Origin: Photobacterium atrarenae
GTDB taxonomy: Bacteria > Pseudomonadota > Gammaproteobacteria > Enterobacterales > Vibrionaceae
Reading direction: 5' to 3'
Length of the DNA: 64,000 nt
NCBI RefSeq assembly: GCF_024380015.1
Contig: NZ_CP101508.1
Coordinates: forward strand, 620,001-684,000
Position 1 is the stretch's first letter. Every line of letters starts with the position of its first letter. The notes beneath the pieces were generated by a model. That model worked only from the letters and a program-made list of their open reading frames with translations. It was not told the DNA's origin and made no database searches. A program made the position numbers and the translations under genes. Below, piece by piece: positions 9,887 through 18,975 of this stretch.

Positions 9887-10591
9887 TTATTTTGTGACCG
9901 GGCGCGTCAGGGCATGGACGGTGATCTGCGCGTCGCTGACACTGAATTTTACATTGTAGTCGAACAGGTGCACGGCGTACTCCTTGGGATCCGGCTTGCC
10001 TTTCTTATAGGCCGGGCGCGGATCCTGTGCCAGCACTTCTTCAATCACCGCCCGCTGGCGGGCCAGGTGACGGCCGTGCAGTTGTGACTCGGCTTCGGGG
10101 GTGAAGTGGACCGGTAGGGTTTGCGGACTCTCACTGGCAAATCCGCCGCTGGCATCGGGAATGCTGTCGGAGTAAGGAATATAAGGTTTGATGTCGACAA
10201 TTGGGGTGCCGTCGACCAGATCTACGCCACCGAGTTCGAGGATCACATCCCCGTCTTGCTGGCGCACGCCGATCAGTTCGACCGCGGACATCCCGATCCC
10301 GTTGGGACGAAAGGTCGCGCGGCTGGCAAATACGCCGATGCGTTCATTACCGCCGAGGCGCGGCGGTCGAACGGTCGGACGCCAGCCTGCCTCCAGGTTC
10401 TGATCAAACAAAAACAGCAACCACAGGTGGCTGAACTGCTCAATGCTCCGGACAGCCTCCAGGGCATTGGCTTCCCCCTGGAGCACCAGTTCCGAGCGGG
10501 CGCTGGGGACCAGTCCGGGCTGGCGCGGGACGGCAAATTTTTCTTTATACGGCGAGCGGATCACGCCAATCGGATCAATCTGATAACTCAT
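9887..10591 (-). CDS. trmO: tRNA (N6-threonylcarbamoyladenosine(37)-N6)-methyltransferase
   Basis: 234 residues. TrmO (also TsaA or YaeB) uses SAM to methylate t6A37 of tRNA-Thr(GGU). The UPF0066 beta-barrel core is visible: IGVIRSPYKEKFAVPRQPG, FDQNLEAGWRPTVRPPRLGG and the block around ASRATFRPNGIGMSAVEL. The C-terminal domain ends VHLFDYNVKFSV. It sits next to proS as in E. coli and is divergent from rpmE2, sharing a 147-bp intergenic region that carries a Zur-like palindrome. Confidence 0.95.
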   Translation of the reverse strand: MSYQIDPIGVIRSPYKEKFAVPRQPGLVPSARSELVLQGEANALEAVRSIEQFSHLWLLFLFDQNLEAGWRPTVRPPRLGGNERIGVFASRATFRPNGIGMSAVELIGVRQQDGDVILELGGVDLVDGTPIVDIKPYIPYSDSIPDASGGFASESPQTLPVHFTPEAESQLHGRHLARQRAVIEEVLAQDPRPAYKKGKPDPKEYAVHLFDYNVKFSVSDAQITVHALTRPVTK

Positions 10592-10653
10592 GATATCGGG
10601 CCTTCTTCAGTCTGGCGCTGACGATAGCATAAAAATAGTGCTTGATCTTTTAA

Positions 10654-10668
10654 TGAGAATTGATATCA
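10654..10668. promoter_or_regulatory. Possible Fur-like box
   Basis: TGAGAATTGATATCA matches the 7-1-7 Fur consensus TGATAATnATTATCA at 11 of 14 positions. It contains the perfect palindrome TTGATATCAA. It lies just before the Zur-like site in the trmO/rpmE2 intergenic region. Fur and Zur boxes look alike, so this may instead be a weak second Zur site or chance AT-rich sequence. Confidence 0.3.
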
Positions 10669-10673
10669 AATAA

Positions 10674-10687
10674 TATGTTATAACATA
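10674..10687. promoter_or_regulatory. Zur operator (candidate) upstream of rpmE2-rpmJ2
   Basis: TATGTTATAACATA is a perfect 14-bp palindrome and matches the core of gamma-proteobacterial Zur boxes (GTTATA-TATAAC type). It lies 52 bp before the rpmE2 start. Zinc-independent L31/L36 paralogues are classic Zur targets, released when zinc is scarce. Assignment rests on palindrome plus gene content. Confidence 0.7.
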
Positions 10688-10738
10688 ACAATTCGGCTTG
10701 TGGTGTTCACTGGCCGGGCATTGCTCAAGGAGATCAGG

Positions 10739-11002
10739 ATGAAACCAGGTATTCACCCGGAATATCGCACCGTGGTATTCCACGACACCAGCGTGGATCA
10801 GTATTTTTTAGTCGGCTCGACGCTGAAGACCGATCGCACCATTGAATGGGAAGACGGCAACACCTATCCGTACTACACCCTGGATGTGTCTTCGGCTTCG
10901 CATCCGTTCTACACCGGCAAGCAGCGGGTGGTCAGCAGTGAAGGCCGGATGGCCCACTTTAACCGTCGATTCGGTCGCTTCGGCGCCAAGCAGGAGGGGT
11001 GA
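10739..11002 (+). CDS. rpmE2: Type B 50S ribosomal protein L31 (zinc-independent)
   Basis: 87 residues starting [20 protein letters not shown]. It has no cysteine at all, so it lacks the zinc ribbon of standard L31 and is the C-minus (YkgM) form that replaces zinc-loaded L31 on ribosomes when zinc is low, freeing zinc. The frame opens earlier at 10700, but an AAGGAG site before the ATG at 10739 and the family start fix this ATG. rpmJ2 follows 2 bp later. A Zur-like palindrome lies upstream. Confidence 0.95.
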   Translation: MKPGIHPEYRTVVFHDTSVDQYFLVGSTLKTDRTIEWEDGNTYPYYTLDVSSASHPFYTGKQRVVSSEGRMAHFNRRFGRFGAKQEG

Positions 11003-11004
11003 TC

Positions 11005-11145
11005 ATGCAAGTGCTCAGCTCACTTAAAAGTGCCAAATTGCGCCATCGGGATTGCCAGGTTGTGAAACGACGCGGACGGATTTATGTGATTTGTAAATCC
11101 AACCCGCGCTTTAAAGCGGTTCAGGGACGGGTGAAAAAGCGTTAA
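11005..11145 (+). CDS. rpmJ2: Type B 50S ribosomal protein L36
   Basis: 46 residues, [20 protein letters not shown] to GRVKKR, too short for most ORF lists. It is the YkgO-type L36: the zinc-binding C-x2-C ... C-x4-H pattern is broken, leaving only Cys17 and Cys30, and the N-terminus has the type B extension. AGGAGG at the end of rpmE2 provides the ribosome site. The pair forms a zinc-starvation unit with rpmE2. L36 paralogues are small basic proteins that bind 23S rRNA. Confidence 0.93.
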   Translation: MQVLSSLKSAKLRHRDCQVVKRRGRIYVICKSNPRFKAVQGRVKKR

Positions 11146-11184
11146 GTAAAACGGAGCCGGCAGCAAGCGCTGGTCGGCTGCGAC

Positions 11185-11210
11185 AAAAAAGCCCCTCCGA
11201 CTGGAGGGGC
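11185..11210 (-). terminator. Rho-independent terminator after metQ (leftward)
   Basis: GCCCCTCC/GGAGGGGC stem with an A6 run on the left, which reads as a T6 tract for leftward transcripts. It closes the metNIQ operon and may also slow rightward rpmE2-rpmJ2 transcripts. Confidence 0.85.
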
Positions 11211-11239
11211 CAGGCTTGTTTCAGGAAGGAACAGTTGCC

Positions 11240-11268
11240 TTGAAGTGATCCACTTTGAAGTGATCCAC
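11240..11268. repeat. Short tandem direct repeat
   Basis: Two copies of TTGAAGTGATCCAC with a 15-bp period, between metQ and its terminator. It is probably a simple slippage duplication; related TTGAA words continue toward metQ. Confidence 0.7.
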
Positions 11269-11305
11269 CTTTAAAAAACGGGCCTTGAAATTACTAGCCT
11301 TGAAC

Positions 11306-12121
11306 TTACCAGCCTTTCACCACGCCGCCCTGGAAGATCTCTTTGGCCGCTTCATACACAGTTTCAGATTGGTAGGCTTTGACGAAGGTCTGCACGTTTT
11401 CAGCATTCACGTTGTCTTCGCGGGCCACAATCAGGTTCACGTAAGGTGAATCTTTGTCTTCGACGAATACCCCGTCACGCTCTGGTGTCAGGTTGATGCT
11501 GCTGGCATAGGTGGTGTTGATGATTGCCAGTTGTACATCATCCAGCGAACGAGGCAGTTGGGCTGCTTCAAGCTCAACAATCTGCAGGCTCTTCGGATTC
11601 TCGACAATGTCCAGCACGGTCGCTGTCAGGCCCGCACCATCTTTCAGGGTCAGCAGGCCCTGTTGTTGCAGCAGCAGCAGCGAGCGGCCCAGGTTGGTCG
11701 GATCGTTCGGTAGCGCGACTTGATCGCCATCTTTCAGCTCATCGATTGATTTGATTTTGCTGGAGTAAGCGGCGATCGGGTAGACAAACGTGTTACCGGC
11801 AATTGCAAATTTGTAACCACGGTCAGTGATTTGCTGATCCAAGTATGGTTTGTGCTGGAACGCATTGATGTCGATCGAGCCTTCTTCCAGTGCTGCGTTC
11901 GGTGAGACGTAGTCGGTGAAGGTGATCAGCTCAACATCCAGGCCATATTTGTCTTTGGCTTCCTTGGCAGCCACTTCAGCTACCTGAGCTTCTGCCCCCG
12001 CCATGACACCGATTTTAATTTTGCTGTTGTCTACCGCGGCTTCTTTCTCGCCGCAGCCGGTCAGAACCAGTGCCGAGGCCAGGCCGGCAACTGCAAACAG
12101 GTTTTTCAGATTAAACGCCAT
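11306..12121 (-). CDS. metQ: D-methionine ABC transporter substrate-binding lipoprotein
   Basis: 271 residues. Starts MAFNLKNLFAVAGLASALVL with the lipobox LTGC (Cys23), so it is a lipoprotein anchored to the inner membrane that hands methionine to MetI. The NLPA family core is clear (DYVSPNAALEEGSIDINAFQ, the sequence AGNTFVYPIAAYSSKIKS). The open frame runs 41 codons further upstream, but AAGGAG 6-8 nt before 12119-12121 and the signal peptide fix the start. It is last in metNIQ, 88 bp after metI, and ends before a strong leftward terminator. Confidence 0.97.
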   Translation of the reverse strand: MAFNLKNLFAVAGLASALVLTGCGEKEAAVDNSKIKIGVMAGAEAQVAEVAAKEAKDKYGLDVELITFTDYVSPNAALEEGSIDINAFQHKPYLDQQITDRGYKFAIAGNTFVYPIAAYSSKIKSIDELKDGDQVALPNDPTNLGRSLLLLQQQGLLTLKDGAGLTATVLDIVENPKSLQIVELEAAQLPRSLDDVQLAIINTTYASSINLTPERDGVFVEDKDSPYVNLIVAREDNVNAENVQTFVKAYQSETVYEAAKEIFQGGVVKGW

Positions 12122-12209
12122 GTTACTTCTCCTTAAAAGCGGGATTTCCATAATCCTAGTCGGTAATAATATTTTCGCTGTGCTTACGTTGTGTTCTTCT
12201 TGGGTGGAC

Positions 12210-12896
12210 TTAGCGGTGATCGACACGCTTGACCAGATGATCACCGGCAGACTGAATGCATTGCACCAGAATGACCAGCATTACCACGGTGATCAGCATG
12301 ACGGTGCCGTCGAAACGCTGGTAGCCGTAGCGGATCCCGACATCGCCCAGACCGCCGCCGCCGACGGTTCCGGCCATGGCCGAGTAGCTCACCAGCGTCA
12401 CCAGGGTAATGGTGATGGCGTTGATAATGCCCGGCAGGGCTTCCGGCAGCAGCACCTTGCTGATGATCTGACGCGGCGTTGCGCCCATGGCCAGGGCTGC
12501 TTCCACCAGGCCGCCCGGCACTTCCAGCAGCGCCCCTTCAACCAGACGGGCGATAAACGGGATCGCGCCGACGGTCAGCGGGACAATCGCTGCTGCGGTG
12601 CCGATGGAGCTGCCGACCACAAAGCGGGTGAACGGAATGATGGCGACCAGCAGAATGATAAACGGGATCGAGCGGCCGATATTAGTCACGGTCCCCAGAA
12701 CTTTGTTCAGGGTCGGGTGTTCCAGCAGTCCGCCTTGCTTGGTCAGGTGTAGGGCGACCCCGGCCGGGATCCCGATCGCAAAGCCAATCAGGCCGGAGGC
12801 AAACACCATCACCAGTGTTTCACCCAATGCCTCAATCAGTAAGTATGTCAGGCGTTCATTGGCCTGCCACCAGTTTGCAATTGTTTCAAGCAACAT
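12210..12896 (-). CDS. metI: Methionine ABC transporter permease
   Basis: 228 residues with five or so membrane helices. The EAA coupling motif ([20 protein letters not shown]) contacts the ATPase MetN. The C-terminal [20 protein letters not shown] is the signature end of MetI. It overlaps the metN 3' end by 11 bp, which suggests coupled expression. The product forms the methionine channel in the inner membrane. Confidence 0.97.
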   Translation of the reverse strand: MLLETIANWWQANERLTYLLIEALGETLVMVFASGLIGFAIGIPAGVALHLTKQGGLLEHPTLNKVLGTVTNIGRSIPFIILLVAIIPFTRFVVGSSIGTAAAIVPLTVGAIPFIARLVEGALLEVPGGLVEAALAMGATPRQIISKVLLPEALPGIINAITITLVTLVSYSAMAGTVGGGGLGDVGIRYGYQRFDGTVMLITVVMLVILVQCIQSAGDHLVKRVDHR

Positions 12897-13920
12897 AACC
12901 CAGTACCTCTACATTAACCTTGTGATCGCGCAGGAAGGCAATGGCCTGCTCTGCTGCTTGCTCGGTGCCGAAGAATTCCGCCAGCATCAGGCCGAATTTC
13001 ACCCCGCCGGCATAATCCATATCGGAGCTCAGGATGCTGATGTCGATATTAAACTCACGCGCAACCTGGCTGATCAGCGGGGCATCGACCGAAGCACCGG
13101 TAAACTCCAGGCGAACCAGCGGATAACTGTTTTCAACCCGGGCATCGGTCAGTCGGATGCGGTAGTCCTCGGGGATCGACAGATCCAGGGTTGAGCGTAT
13201 GAACTCCCGGGCCAGATCGGTTTTCGGATGGGCAAAGATGTCGCCGACCGGACCTTTCTCAACTAATTCACCGTCGCCGATAATTGCCACTTCGCTACAG
13301 ATACTTTTCACCACATCCATTTCGTGGGTGATGAGTAAAATAGTCAGGTTCAGCTTGCGGTTGATTTCTTTGAGCAGCTCTAAAATCGACTGTGTCGTTG
13401 CCGGATCCAGCGCGCTGGTGGCTTCATCGCACAGCAGAACTTTCGGGTCGGAGGCCAGGGCCCGAGCGATGGCGACGCGCTGCTTCTGGCCGCCGCTGAG
13501 ATTCGATGGGTAGGCATTGCTCTTGTCGGCCAGGCCCACCAGTTGCAGCAACTCAGCCACTTTGCTTTTGAGCTCCGCTTTTTTGGTTCCGGCTAGCTCA
13601 AGTGGTAGGGCCACATTGTCGAACACCGTCCGGGACGAGAGCAGATTGAAGTGCTGGAAGATCATCCCGATTTTACGCCGGGCGAAGGTCAGCTCCTGGG
13701 CGGACAATTGGGTCAGATCGACACCATCGACAATCACATGGCCGCTGGTGGGTTTTTCTAACAGGTTCACGCAACGGATCAGGGTACTTTTCCCTGCACC
13801 GGATGAACCGATGACACCGAAAATGGTGCCTTGCTCAATGGTGAGATTGATGTCACGCAGCGCGTTGATTTCCTTCTCTCCCTGATAGAACACTTTGTTC
13901 ACTCTATTGATTTCTATCAT
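12886..13920 (-). CDS. metN: Methionine ABC transporter ATP-binding protein
   Basis: 344 residues. It has Walker [10 protein letters not shown], signature LSGGQKQR and Walker [13 protein letters not shown], followed by a C-terminal NIL (ACT-like) domain from about residue 265 that binds methionine and shuts import down at high internal levels. The ATG at 13920 follows AGGAAG by 4 nt. It is the first gene of metNIQ; MetJ boxes about 150 bp upstream give transcriptional control by SAM. Confidence 0.98.
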   Translation of the reverse strand: MIEINRVNKVFYQGEKEINALRDINLTIEQGTIFGVIGSSGAGKSTLIRCVNLLEKPTSGHVIVDGVDLTQLSAQELTFARRKIGMIFQHFNLLSSRTVFDNVALPLELAGTKKAELKSKVAELLQLVGLADKSNAYPSNLSGGQKQRVAIARALASDPKVLLCDEATSALDPATTQSILELLKEINRKLNLTILLITHEMDVVKSICSEVAIIGDGELVEKGPVGDIFAHPKTDLAREFIRSTLDLSIPEDYRIRLTDARVENSYPLVRLEFTGASVDAPLISQVAREFNIDISILSSDMDYAGGVKFGLMLAEFFGTEQAAEQAIAFLRDHKVNVEVLGYVA

Positions 13921-14068
13921 CGAACTTCCTGAGCTAATTGCTGCTGCCCAATATCATTCACCGGGCAAAAACGGGTGATAATGGTTTAATTTATTGCAGT
14001 TTTTTGTATTTACACTGTGATTCGTTTGTGCGTAAAGTGTTTCTTAACTGCTTATGTGGTTGATGCTA

Positions 14069-14124
14069 GGGCGTCTAGATGGCTAAGTCAATAGATATTT
14101 TTACGTCTGGACGTCTAAATGGCT
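14069..14124. promoter_or_regulatory. MetJ operator: phased array of met boxes
   Basis: Seven consecutive 8-bp units in phase: GGGCGTCT, AGATGGCT, AAGTCAAT, AGATATTT, TTACGTCT, GGACGTCT, AAATGGCT, compared with the AGACGTCT consensus. Units 1, 2, 5 and 6 match at 6-7 of 8 positions; unit 3 is poor. MetJ-SAM dimers bind such tandem boxes. It lies between divergent metN and gmhB; metN is the likely target. Confidence 0.88.
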
Positions 14125-14242
14125 CTTTGGCGTTTTTCTGTCGGTTTCCGGTGGGGCTGGTTGCGGACGGAGAAACAGATGAATCCCTCGGTGAGCCATG
14201 TCATAATCGCCTCTGTAATGTAGACAGACAGAGGGCTGACTT

Positions 14243-14797
14243 TTGGCCAAACCCGCAGTATTTATTGATCGTGACGGCGTGATTAACGTGGATCATGGTT
14301 ATGTGCATACCGTCGATGATTTTGAGTATGTCGACGGTGTTTTTGAGGCGTGTAAAAAGCTCAAGGCAATGGGCTATTTGCTGGTTCTGGTCACCAACCA
14401 GGCGGGGATTGCCCGTGGCATGTACAGCGAAGATGAATTCCTGAGCCTGACCGAATGGATGGACTGGAACTTTGTCGACAACGGCGTGGAATTTGACGGG
14501 ATTTATTACTGCCCGCATCATCCGACGGAAGGCAAAGGCGACTACCTACAGGACTGCGAGTGTCGTAAGCCGAAGCCGGGGATGTTTATCTCGGCCCGCG
14601 ACTTCCTGAAAATCGATATGGCCAACTCGGTGATGATTGGTGACAAAACCGATGACATGAAAGCGGCGCAGGCGGCTGAGGTCGGCACCAGGATCCTGGT
14701 CCGCACCGGTAAACCGATCACCGAAGCCGGTGAAGCGCTGGCCGATACCGTGCTCGACAGCGTGGCGGATGTGCCGGCCTGGCTGGTCGCGTGCTAA
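14243..14797 (+). CDS. gmhB: D-glycero-beta-D-manno-heptose 1,7-bisphosphate 7-phosphatase
   Basis: 184 residues of the HAD phosphatase family. It removes the C7 phosphate in the ADP-heptose pathway for LPS inner core. HAD motif I is [15 protein letters not shown] (Asp nucleophile and acid/base), motif II is LVTNQ, and the family zinc site is the [24 protein letters not shown] block with its Cys and His ligands; motif IV is [11 protein letters not shown]. The start is TTG at 14243, with AGAGGG about 8 nt upstream; no ATG is available nearby. It is divergent from metN, as in Vibrio and E. coli. gmhA is elsewhere in this window. Confidence 0.96.
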   Translation: MAKPAVFIDRDGVINVDHGYVHTVDDFEYVDGVFEACKKLKAMGYLLVLVTNQAGIARGMYSEDEFLSLTEWMDWNFVDNGVEFDGIYYCPHHPTEGKGDYLQDCECRKPKPGMFISARDFLKIDMANSVMIGDKTDDMKAAQAAEVGTRILVRTGKPITEAGEALADTVLDSVADVPAWLVAC

Positions 14798-14828
14798 CAT
14801 CGCTGCGTTATCTAAACTTCCAGAGATC

Positions 14829-14861
14829 AAAAACAGGTCGCCGAGGCGACCTGTTTTTTTT
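14829..14861 (+). terminator. Rho-independent terminator after gmhB
   Basis: AAAACAGGTCGCC/GGCGACCTGTTTT stem with a short GA loop and a T8 tract. Confidence 0.93.
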
Positions 14862-15039
14862 GACATCATCAGAAAAACTTGCGGTTTCTCACTGTTATAA
14901 ATTTGACACTATACTCAGTTGAAGACACGCCCAGTGAGCGTGGTCAATTCGTTACCTGAGTCGTCATGGACATCATGTCATCAACTCTTGTGGATGGCGG
15001 GACCTTGCTCAGGCTATGAGATAGGGAGCGGGCCGATAC

Positions 15040-16065
15040 ATGCTGTCGTATTTATTGCATCGTATGGCGCTGATCATACCGACATTCTTAGGCATTACTG
15101 TGCTGATTTTTGCCATTACCCGGTTGGTGCCTGGCGGGCCGGTCGAGCGGATGCTGGCGAATATGCAGTTTCAGGGCGATGGGGCGGCGGCGATGACCAC
15201 GGCTGGCGGCAGTACGGCTTTGTCTGACGATCAACTGGCGCAGCTCAATGCATTTTATGGCCTGGATAAACCGGTGCATCAGGCGTACTGGGAATGGTTG
15301 AGCAAACTGATACGCTTTGATTTAGGCGAGTCGACCCGTTATTACGAGCCGGTGACTGAGATGATTGCCGAGCGACTGCCGATCTCCCTGTTTTACGGTG
15401 GGATGACCTTCTTCATCAGCTATTTCATTTCTATTCCGCTGGGGTATTTCAAGGCCATCAAGCATGACTCGGCGTTTGACTCCGGCTCTTCCATTCTGAT
15501 CTTTATCGGCTATGCCCTGCCGGGGTATGTCGTTGGGGTGTTGCTGATCACCTTGTTCAGCTATCACCTGGAATGGTTTCCAATGGGTGGCTTTGTCAGT
15601 GATGACTTCGATGATTATGAAACCCTGTTTCAACAGGCGCAGGATGTGCTCTGGCATGCGGTCTTACCGCTGATTTGTTATCTGATTGGGGATTTCGCTA
15701 CTCTGACCATGACGATGAAAAATAACCTGATGGAAAACCTGTCCTCGGATTATATCCGCACCGCGATTGCCAAAGGCTTGCCGTTCCGGACCGCGGTGCG
15801 AAAACATGCCCTGCGCAACAGCTTGATCCCGATCGCCAGTCATTTCGGCAACTCTCTACTATTCTTTATGACCGGATCGTTTTTGATCGAGGTGATCTTC
15901 AATATCGATGGCATCGGCCTGCTGGGGTATGAGTCGATCATGCAGCGCGACTATCCGGTGGTGATGGGGATTGTGGCGATTAACGCGGCGCTGCTGATGC
16001 TCGGCAATATCGTCTCGGATATCTGTGTCGCAGCGGTGGATCCACGCGTGCGGTTTGGAGTCTGA
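15040..16065 (+). CDS. yejB: Peptide ABC transporter permease, YejB-like
   Basis: 341 residues, DppB/YejB-type permease. The N-terminal MLSYLLHRMALIIPTFLGIT and the EAA-loop region RTAIAKGLPFRTAVRKHALR are typical. A YejB identity is favoured over DppB or SapB because the next gene is a clear YejE homologue with its large periplasmic insert and the binding protein is of the YejA type. AGGGAG lies about 11 nt before the ATG. First gene of a five-gene operon (permease, permease, binding protein, two ATPases). The substrate is probably oligopeptides; microcin C-like uptake is known for Yej of E. coli. Confidence 0.82.
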   Translation: MLSYLLHRMALIIPTFLGITVLIFAITRLVPGGPVERMLANMQFQGDGAAAMTTAGGSTALSDDQLAQLNAFYGLDKPVHQAYWEWLSKLIRFDLGESTRYYEPVTEMIAERLPISLFYGGMTFFISYFISIPLGYFKAIKHDSAFDSGSSILIFIGYALPGYVVGVLLITLFSYHLEWFPMGGFVSDDFDDYETLFQQAQDVLWHAVLPLICYLIGDFATLTMTMKNNLMENLSSDYIRTAIAKGLPFRTAVRKHALRNSLIPIASHFGNSLLFFMTGSFLIEVIFNIDGIGLLGYESIMQRDYPVVMGIVAINAALLMLGNIVSDICVAAVDPRVRFGV

Positions 16066-16067
16066 CA

Positions 16068-17111
16068 GTGCTGAGACTCAATCCGCTAACCCGGAAAAAA
16101 TGGCGACGCTTTCAGGCGATCAAGCGAGGGTACTGGTCATTCCTCCTACTCTCGCTGCTGCTGATGCTGTCGCTGGTGGCGGAGCTGTTGATCAACAGCA
16201 AAGCGCTGATGGTGAAATACAACGGTGAATACAGCTTTCCGGTGTTCAGTGATGTGAAGGCCGGTACCGATTATGGCTTTGATTATCCCAGCGAGCCGGA
16301 TTACAAAGCGATGCAGCGTCAGTTTCAATTGGAGGACGGTGAGAATTTCGTGATGATGCCGCTGGTGCCGTGGGATCCTTTTGAGCAGGACTTCAGTGGC
16401 GATTATCCGCCGACCCCACCCAGTGTCCAGACCCAGCATTACCTGGGAACCGATGTGATCGGTCGCGATATTCTGGCGCGGCTGGTGTATGGATTTCGCA
16501 CCGCGATGGGCTTTGCCCTGCTGACGATGACGGTGTCTTATATCATCGGAACCGCGGTCGGATGCGCGATGGGCTTTTTCGGCGGTAAGTTTGATCTGTT
16601 GATCCAGCGTTTTATCGAAGTGTGGTCCATGGTGCCGTTTCTGTACGTGATTATGATCCTGGTGTCGATCACCCGGCCGACGTTCACTCTGTTTGTCGCG
16701 ATTAATGTGCTCTTTGGCTGGATGGGCATGACCTGGTACATGCGCACCATGACGTATAAAGAGTCTGCCCGTGAGTACGTCATGGCAGCCCGGGCGTTGG
16801 GGGCATCGACCGGAAGGATCATCTTCCGCCATATTCTCCCCAATACCACGGTAATGATCGTGACCCTGGCACCGTTCACCATTGCTGCAAACATCACTGC
16901 CCTGACGGCGCTGGATTATTTAGGCTTGGGGCTGATGCCGCCAACGCCAAGCTGGGGCGAGTTGTTGCAACAGGGGAAATCGAATTTGGATGCACCCTGG
17001 ATCGTGGGCTCGGTGGTGACGGCAATTGTCCTGGTGCTGGTGATGGTGACTTTTATCGGCGAAGCGATCCGGGCGGCGTTCGATCCGAAAAAATTCACCC
17101 GTTATCTCTGA
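16068..17111 (+). CDS. yejE: Peptide ABC transporter permease, YejE-like
   Basis: 347 residues. After the first membrane helix (residues about 20-45) there is a periplasmic insert of about 90 residues (GEYSFPVFSDVKAGTDYGFD and following), which is characteristic of YejE and absent from DppC. LGTDVIGRDILARLVYGFRT leads into the transmembrane domain; the EAA loop is YVMAARALGASTGRIIFRHI. The start is GTG at 16068 with GGAG 7 nt upstream, only 2 bp after the yejB-like stop. Forms the inner membrane channel with the previous product. Confidence 0.85.
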   Translation: MLRLNPLTRKKWRRFQAIKRGYWSFLLLSLLLMLSLVAELLINSKALMVKYNGEYSFPVFSDVKAGTDYGFDYPSEPDYKAMQRQFQLEDGENFVMMPLVPWDPFEQDFSGDYPPTPPSVQTQHYLGTDVIGRDILARLVYGFRTAMGFALLTMTVSYIIGTAVGCAMGFFGGKFDLLIQRFIEVWSMVPFLYVIMILVSITRPTFTLFVAINVLFGWMGMTWYMRTMTYKESAREYVMAARALGASTGRIIFRHILPNTTVMIVTLAPFTIAANITALTALDYLGLGLMPPTPSWGELLQQGKSNLDAPWIVGSVVTAIVLVLVMVTFIGEAIRAAFDPKKFTRYL

Positions 17112-17132
17112 TGCTTTCGGCAGGATGTGAAA

Positions 17133-18965
17133 ATGAGAAGTCGTGAACTGTGGTTACTTTGTCTGTTTGTTGTTGGCTCTGGCTCTGCTTTTACAGCGGA
17201 GTTACCTCATGATTTGGAGTGGGTCTCCAATATGGAAGAGCCTTTGTTTGCCTCGGAGCAGGCCAAGCGTGGCGGGACGCTTCGCACGTTTATGGCCAGC
17301 TTTCCCCAGACGTTACGCAGTGTCGGGCCGGATGCCAATTCTGGGTTGCGGCACTACTTTATGGATGGGACGCCGAAGCTGGCGGCCCGGCATCCGAATA
17401 CCGGCAAGTGGATCCCGCAGTTGGCGCAATCCTGGGCGTTTGGGGATGATCATAAAACCGTGTACTTCAAGCTCAACCCCAAGGCCCGCTGGTCGGACGG
17501 CCGGCCCATCACCGCCGATGATTATCTGTTTATGCTCACTTATTATCGCTCGAAAGATATCATTGATCCTTGGTACAACGATTTTTTCACTAACTCGATT
17601 GAGGCCGTGGAAAAGTTTGATGAGCACACCATCGCCATCATTTCTAGTACCGCAAAGAGCCGGGATGAGCTGATGGTGCAGATCAACCTGCCCAGCAATG
17701 GCTTGCAGCCGCGTCCTTCGCATTTTTTCAAGCCGAGAAAAGACGCCAATCAAGACGGTATCGATGATGATTTTGTCCGCCGCTATAACTTCAAGAGTGA
17801 GCCGACAGCTGGGGCTTACTATCTGGCTGAGGTCAAAAAAGGAAAAAGCGTGACCTTTAAGCATGTCGGGGCTGATTGGTGGGGGTATGAGAATCGCTAT
17901 TACCGCCACCGTTACAATGTTGAGCAGGTGCGGATTCGGGTGATCCGCGATAACGATATTGCATTGCGATATTTTGAGAAAGGGCAGCTCGATACTTTTG
18001 GGTTGATCTTGCCTTCCCTGTGGCATGAAAAATCAGACACTGAGCCATACCGAAAAGGCTATATCCATAAATTCTGGGGCTACAACCAGGTGGCTCAGGG
18101 CGCGGGGGGATTGTGGATTAATACGGCGAAGCCGCTGCTGGAAAATCTGGCGATCCGTCAGGGGATCACCTATGCCACCGATTTTGACGGCATGATCAAG
18201 CATGTCCTGCGCGGCGATTATGTCCGTAAACCCCATAGCTTGGGGTTCGGTCATGGGGATTATGATCGCCCGGACAACCGCCCGCCGCCCTTTGACCCTA
18301 CGCTGGCGGCGAAGTATTTCACCGAGGCTGGCTTTGATCGGATCGGCCCGGACGGGATCCGGATCAACCGTCAGGGGCAAAGGCTTAGTTTTGCCATTAC
18401 CTATGGCTATCCGGTGTGGACCCCGCGCATTGCGTACTTGAAAGAGCAGGCCAAACAGGCAGGGCTGGAGTTCACCCTCAATCTGGTCGATGGCTCGGCG
18501 GCGTTTAAATACATTCTGGAGAAAAAACACGACCTGGCCTTTTTGAATATGAGTGGTGGGGAGATTCCGGCCTACTGGGAATATCTGCACTCGGATAATG
18601 TGAAACCGCAGACCAATAACCACAGCAGCTATAGTTCGCCGGAACTGGACCAATTGATCGAGGCGTTTAAGCGTGAATTTGATGTCCAAAAGCGTTATGA
18701 GCTATCGCGACAGATCCAGAAAATCGTGACTGATGCTTTCATTATCGTGCCGGGCTATATGGTGCCATATACCCGGGAAGCGCACTGGCGTTGGGTGAAA
18801 TACCCGAGCCCGGGGATGACCAAAAGAACAGAAGCGCTTTTTTATCCGGTGGAATACGCCACCTTCTGGATTGATGAGGCGGTTAAAAAAGAAACCCTCA
18901 AGGCGATGGACACAGGACAGGCCTTTGAGCCGGTCACCGTGATTGATGACCGGTTTAAGCTTTGA
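17133..18965 (+). CDS. yejA: Periplasmic peptide-binding protein, YejA-like
   Basis: 610 residues, long for an SBP family 5 protein and close to YejA length. The signal peptide is MRSRELWLLCLFVVGSGSAF with a cut near TAELPHD. The region QLAQSWAFGDDHKTVYFKLN is the family 5 signature region. The frame opens at GTG 17127, but CAGGA lies 7 nt before the ATG at 17133, so I prefer that ATG. It captures peptides in the periplasm for the adjacent permeases. In E. coli yejA comes first; here it is third, after both permeases. Confidence 0.85.
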   Translation: MRSRELWLLCLFVVGSGSAFTAELPHDLEWVSNMEEPLFASEQAKRGGTLRTFMASFPQTLRSVGPDANSGLRHYFMDGTPKLAARHPNTGKWIPQLAQSWAFGDDHKTVYFKLNPKARWSDGRPITADDYLFMLTYYRSKDIIDPWYNDFFTNSIEAVEKFDEHTIAIISSTAKSRDELMVQINLPSNGLQPRPSHFFKPRKDANQDGIDDDFVRRYNFKSEPTAGAYYLAEVKKGKSVTFKHVGADWWGYENRYYRHRYNVEQVRIRVIRDNDIALRYFEKGQLDTFGLILPSLWHEKSDTEPYRKGYIHKFWGYNQVAQGAGGLWINTAKPLLENLAIRQGITYATDFDGMIKHVLRGDYVRKPHSLGFGHGDYDRPDNRPPPFDPTLAAKYFTEAGFDRIGPDGIRINRQGQRLSFAITYGYPVWTPRIAYLKEQAKQAGLEFTLNLVDGSAAFKYILEKKHDLAFLNMSGGEIPAYWEYLHSDNVKPQTNNHSSYSSPELDQLIEAFKREFDVQKRYELSRQIQKIVTDAFIIVPGYMVPYTREAHWRWVKYPSPGMTKRTEALFYPVEYATFWIDEAVKKETLKAMDTGQAFEPVTVIDDRFKL

Positions 18966-18975
18966 GGAAGCGCGT

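Noticed and set aside
11240..11268. Two tandem 15-bp units considered as a CRISPR or regulatory array
   Set aside because: Only two copies and no spacers; a simple slippage repeat fits better.
12003..13885. Rightward open frames opposite metI and metN
   Set aside because: Antisense shadows of metI and metN without family similarity or ribosome sites.
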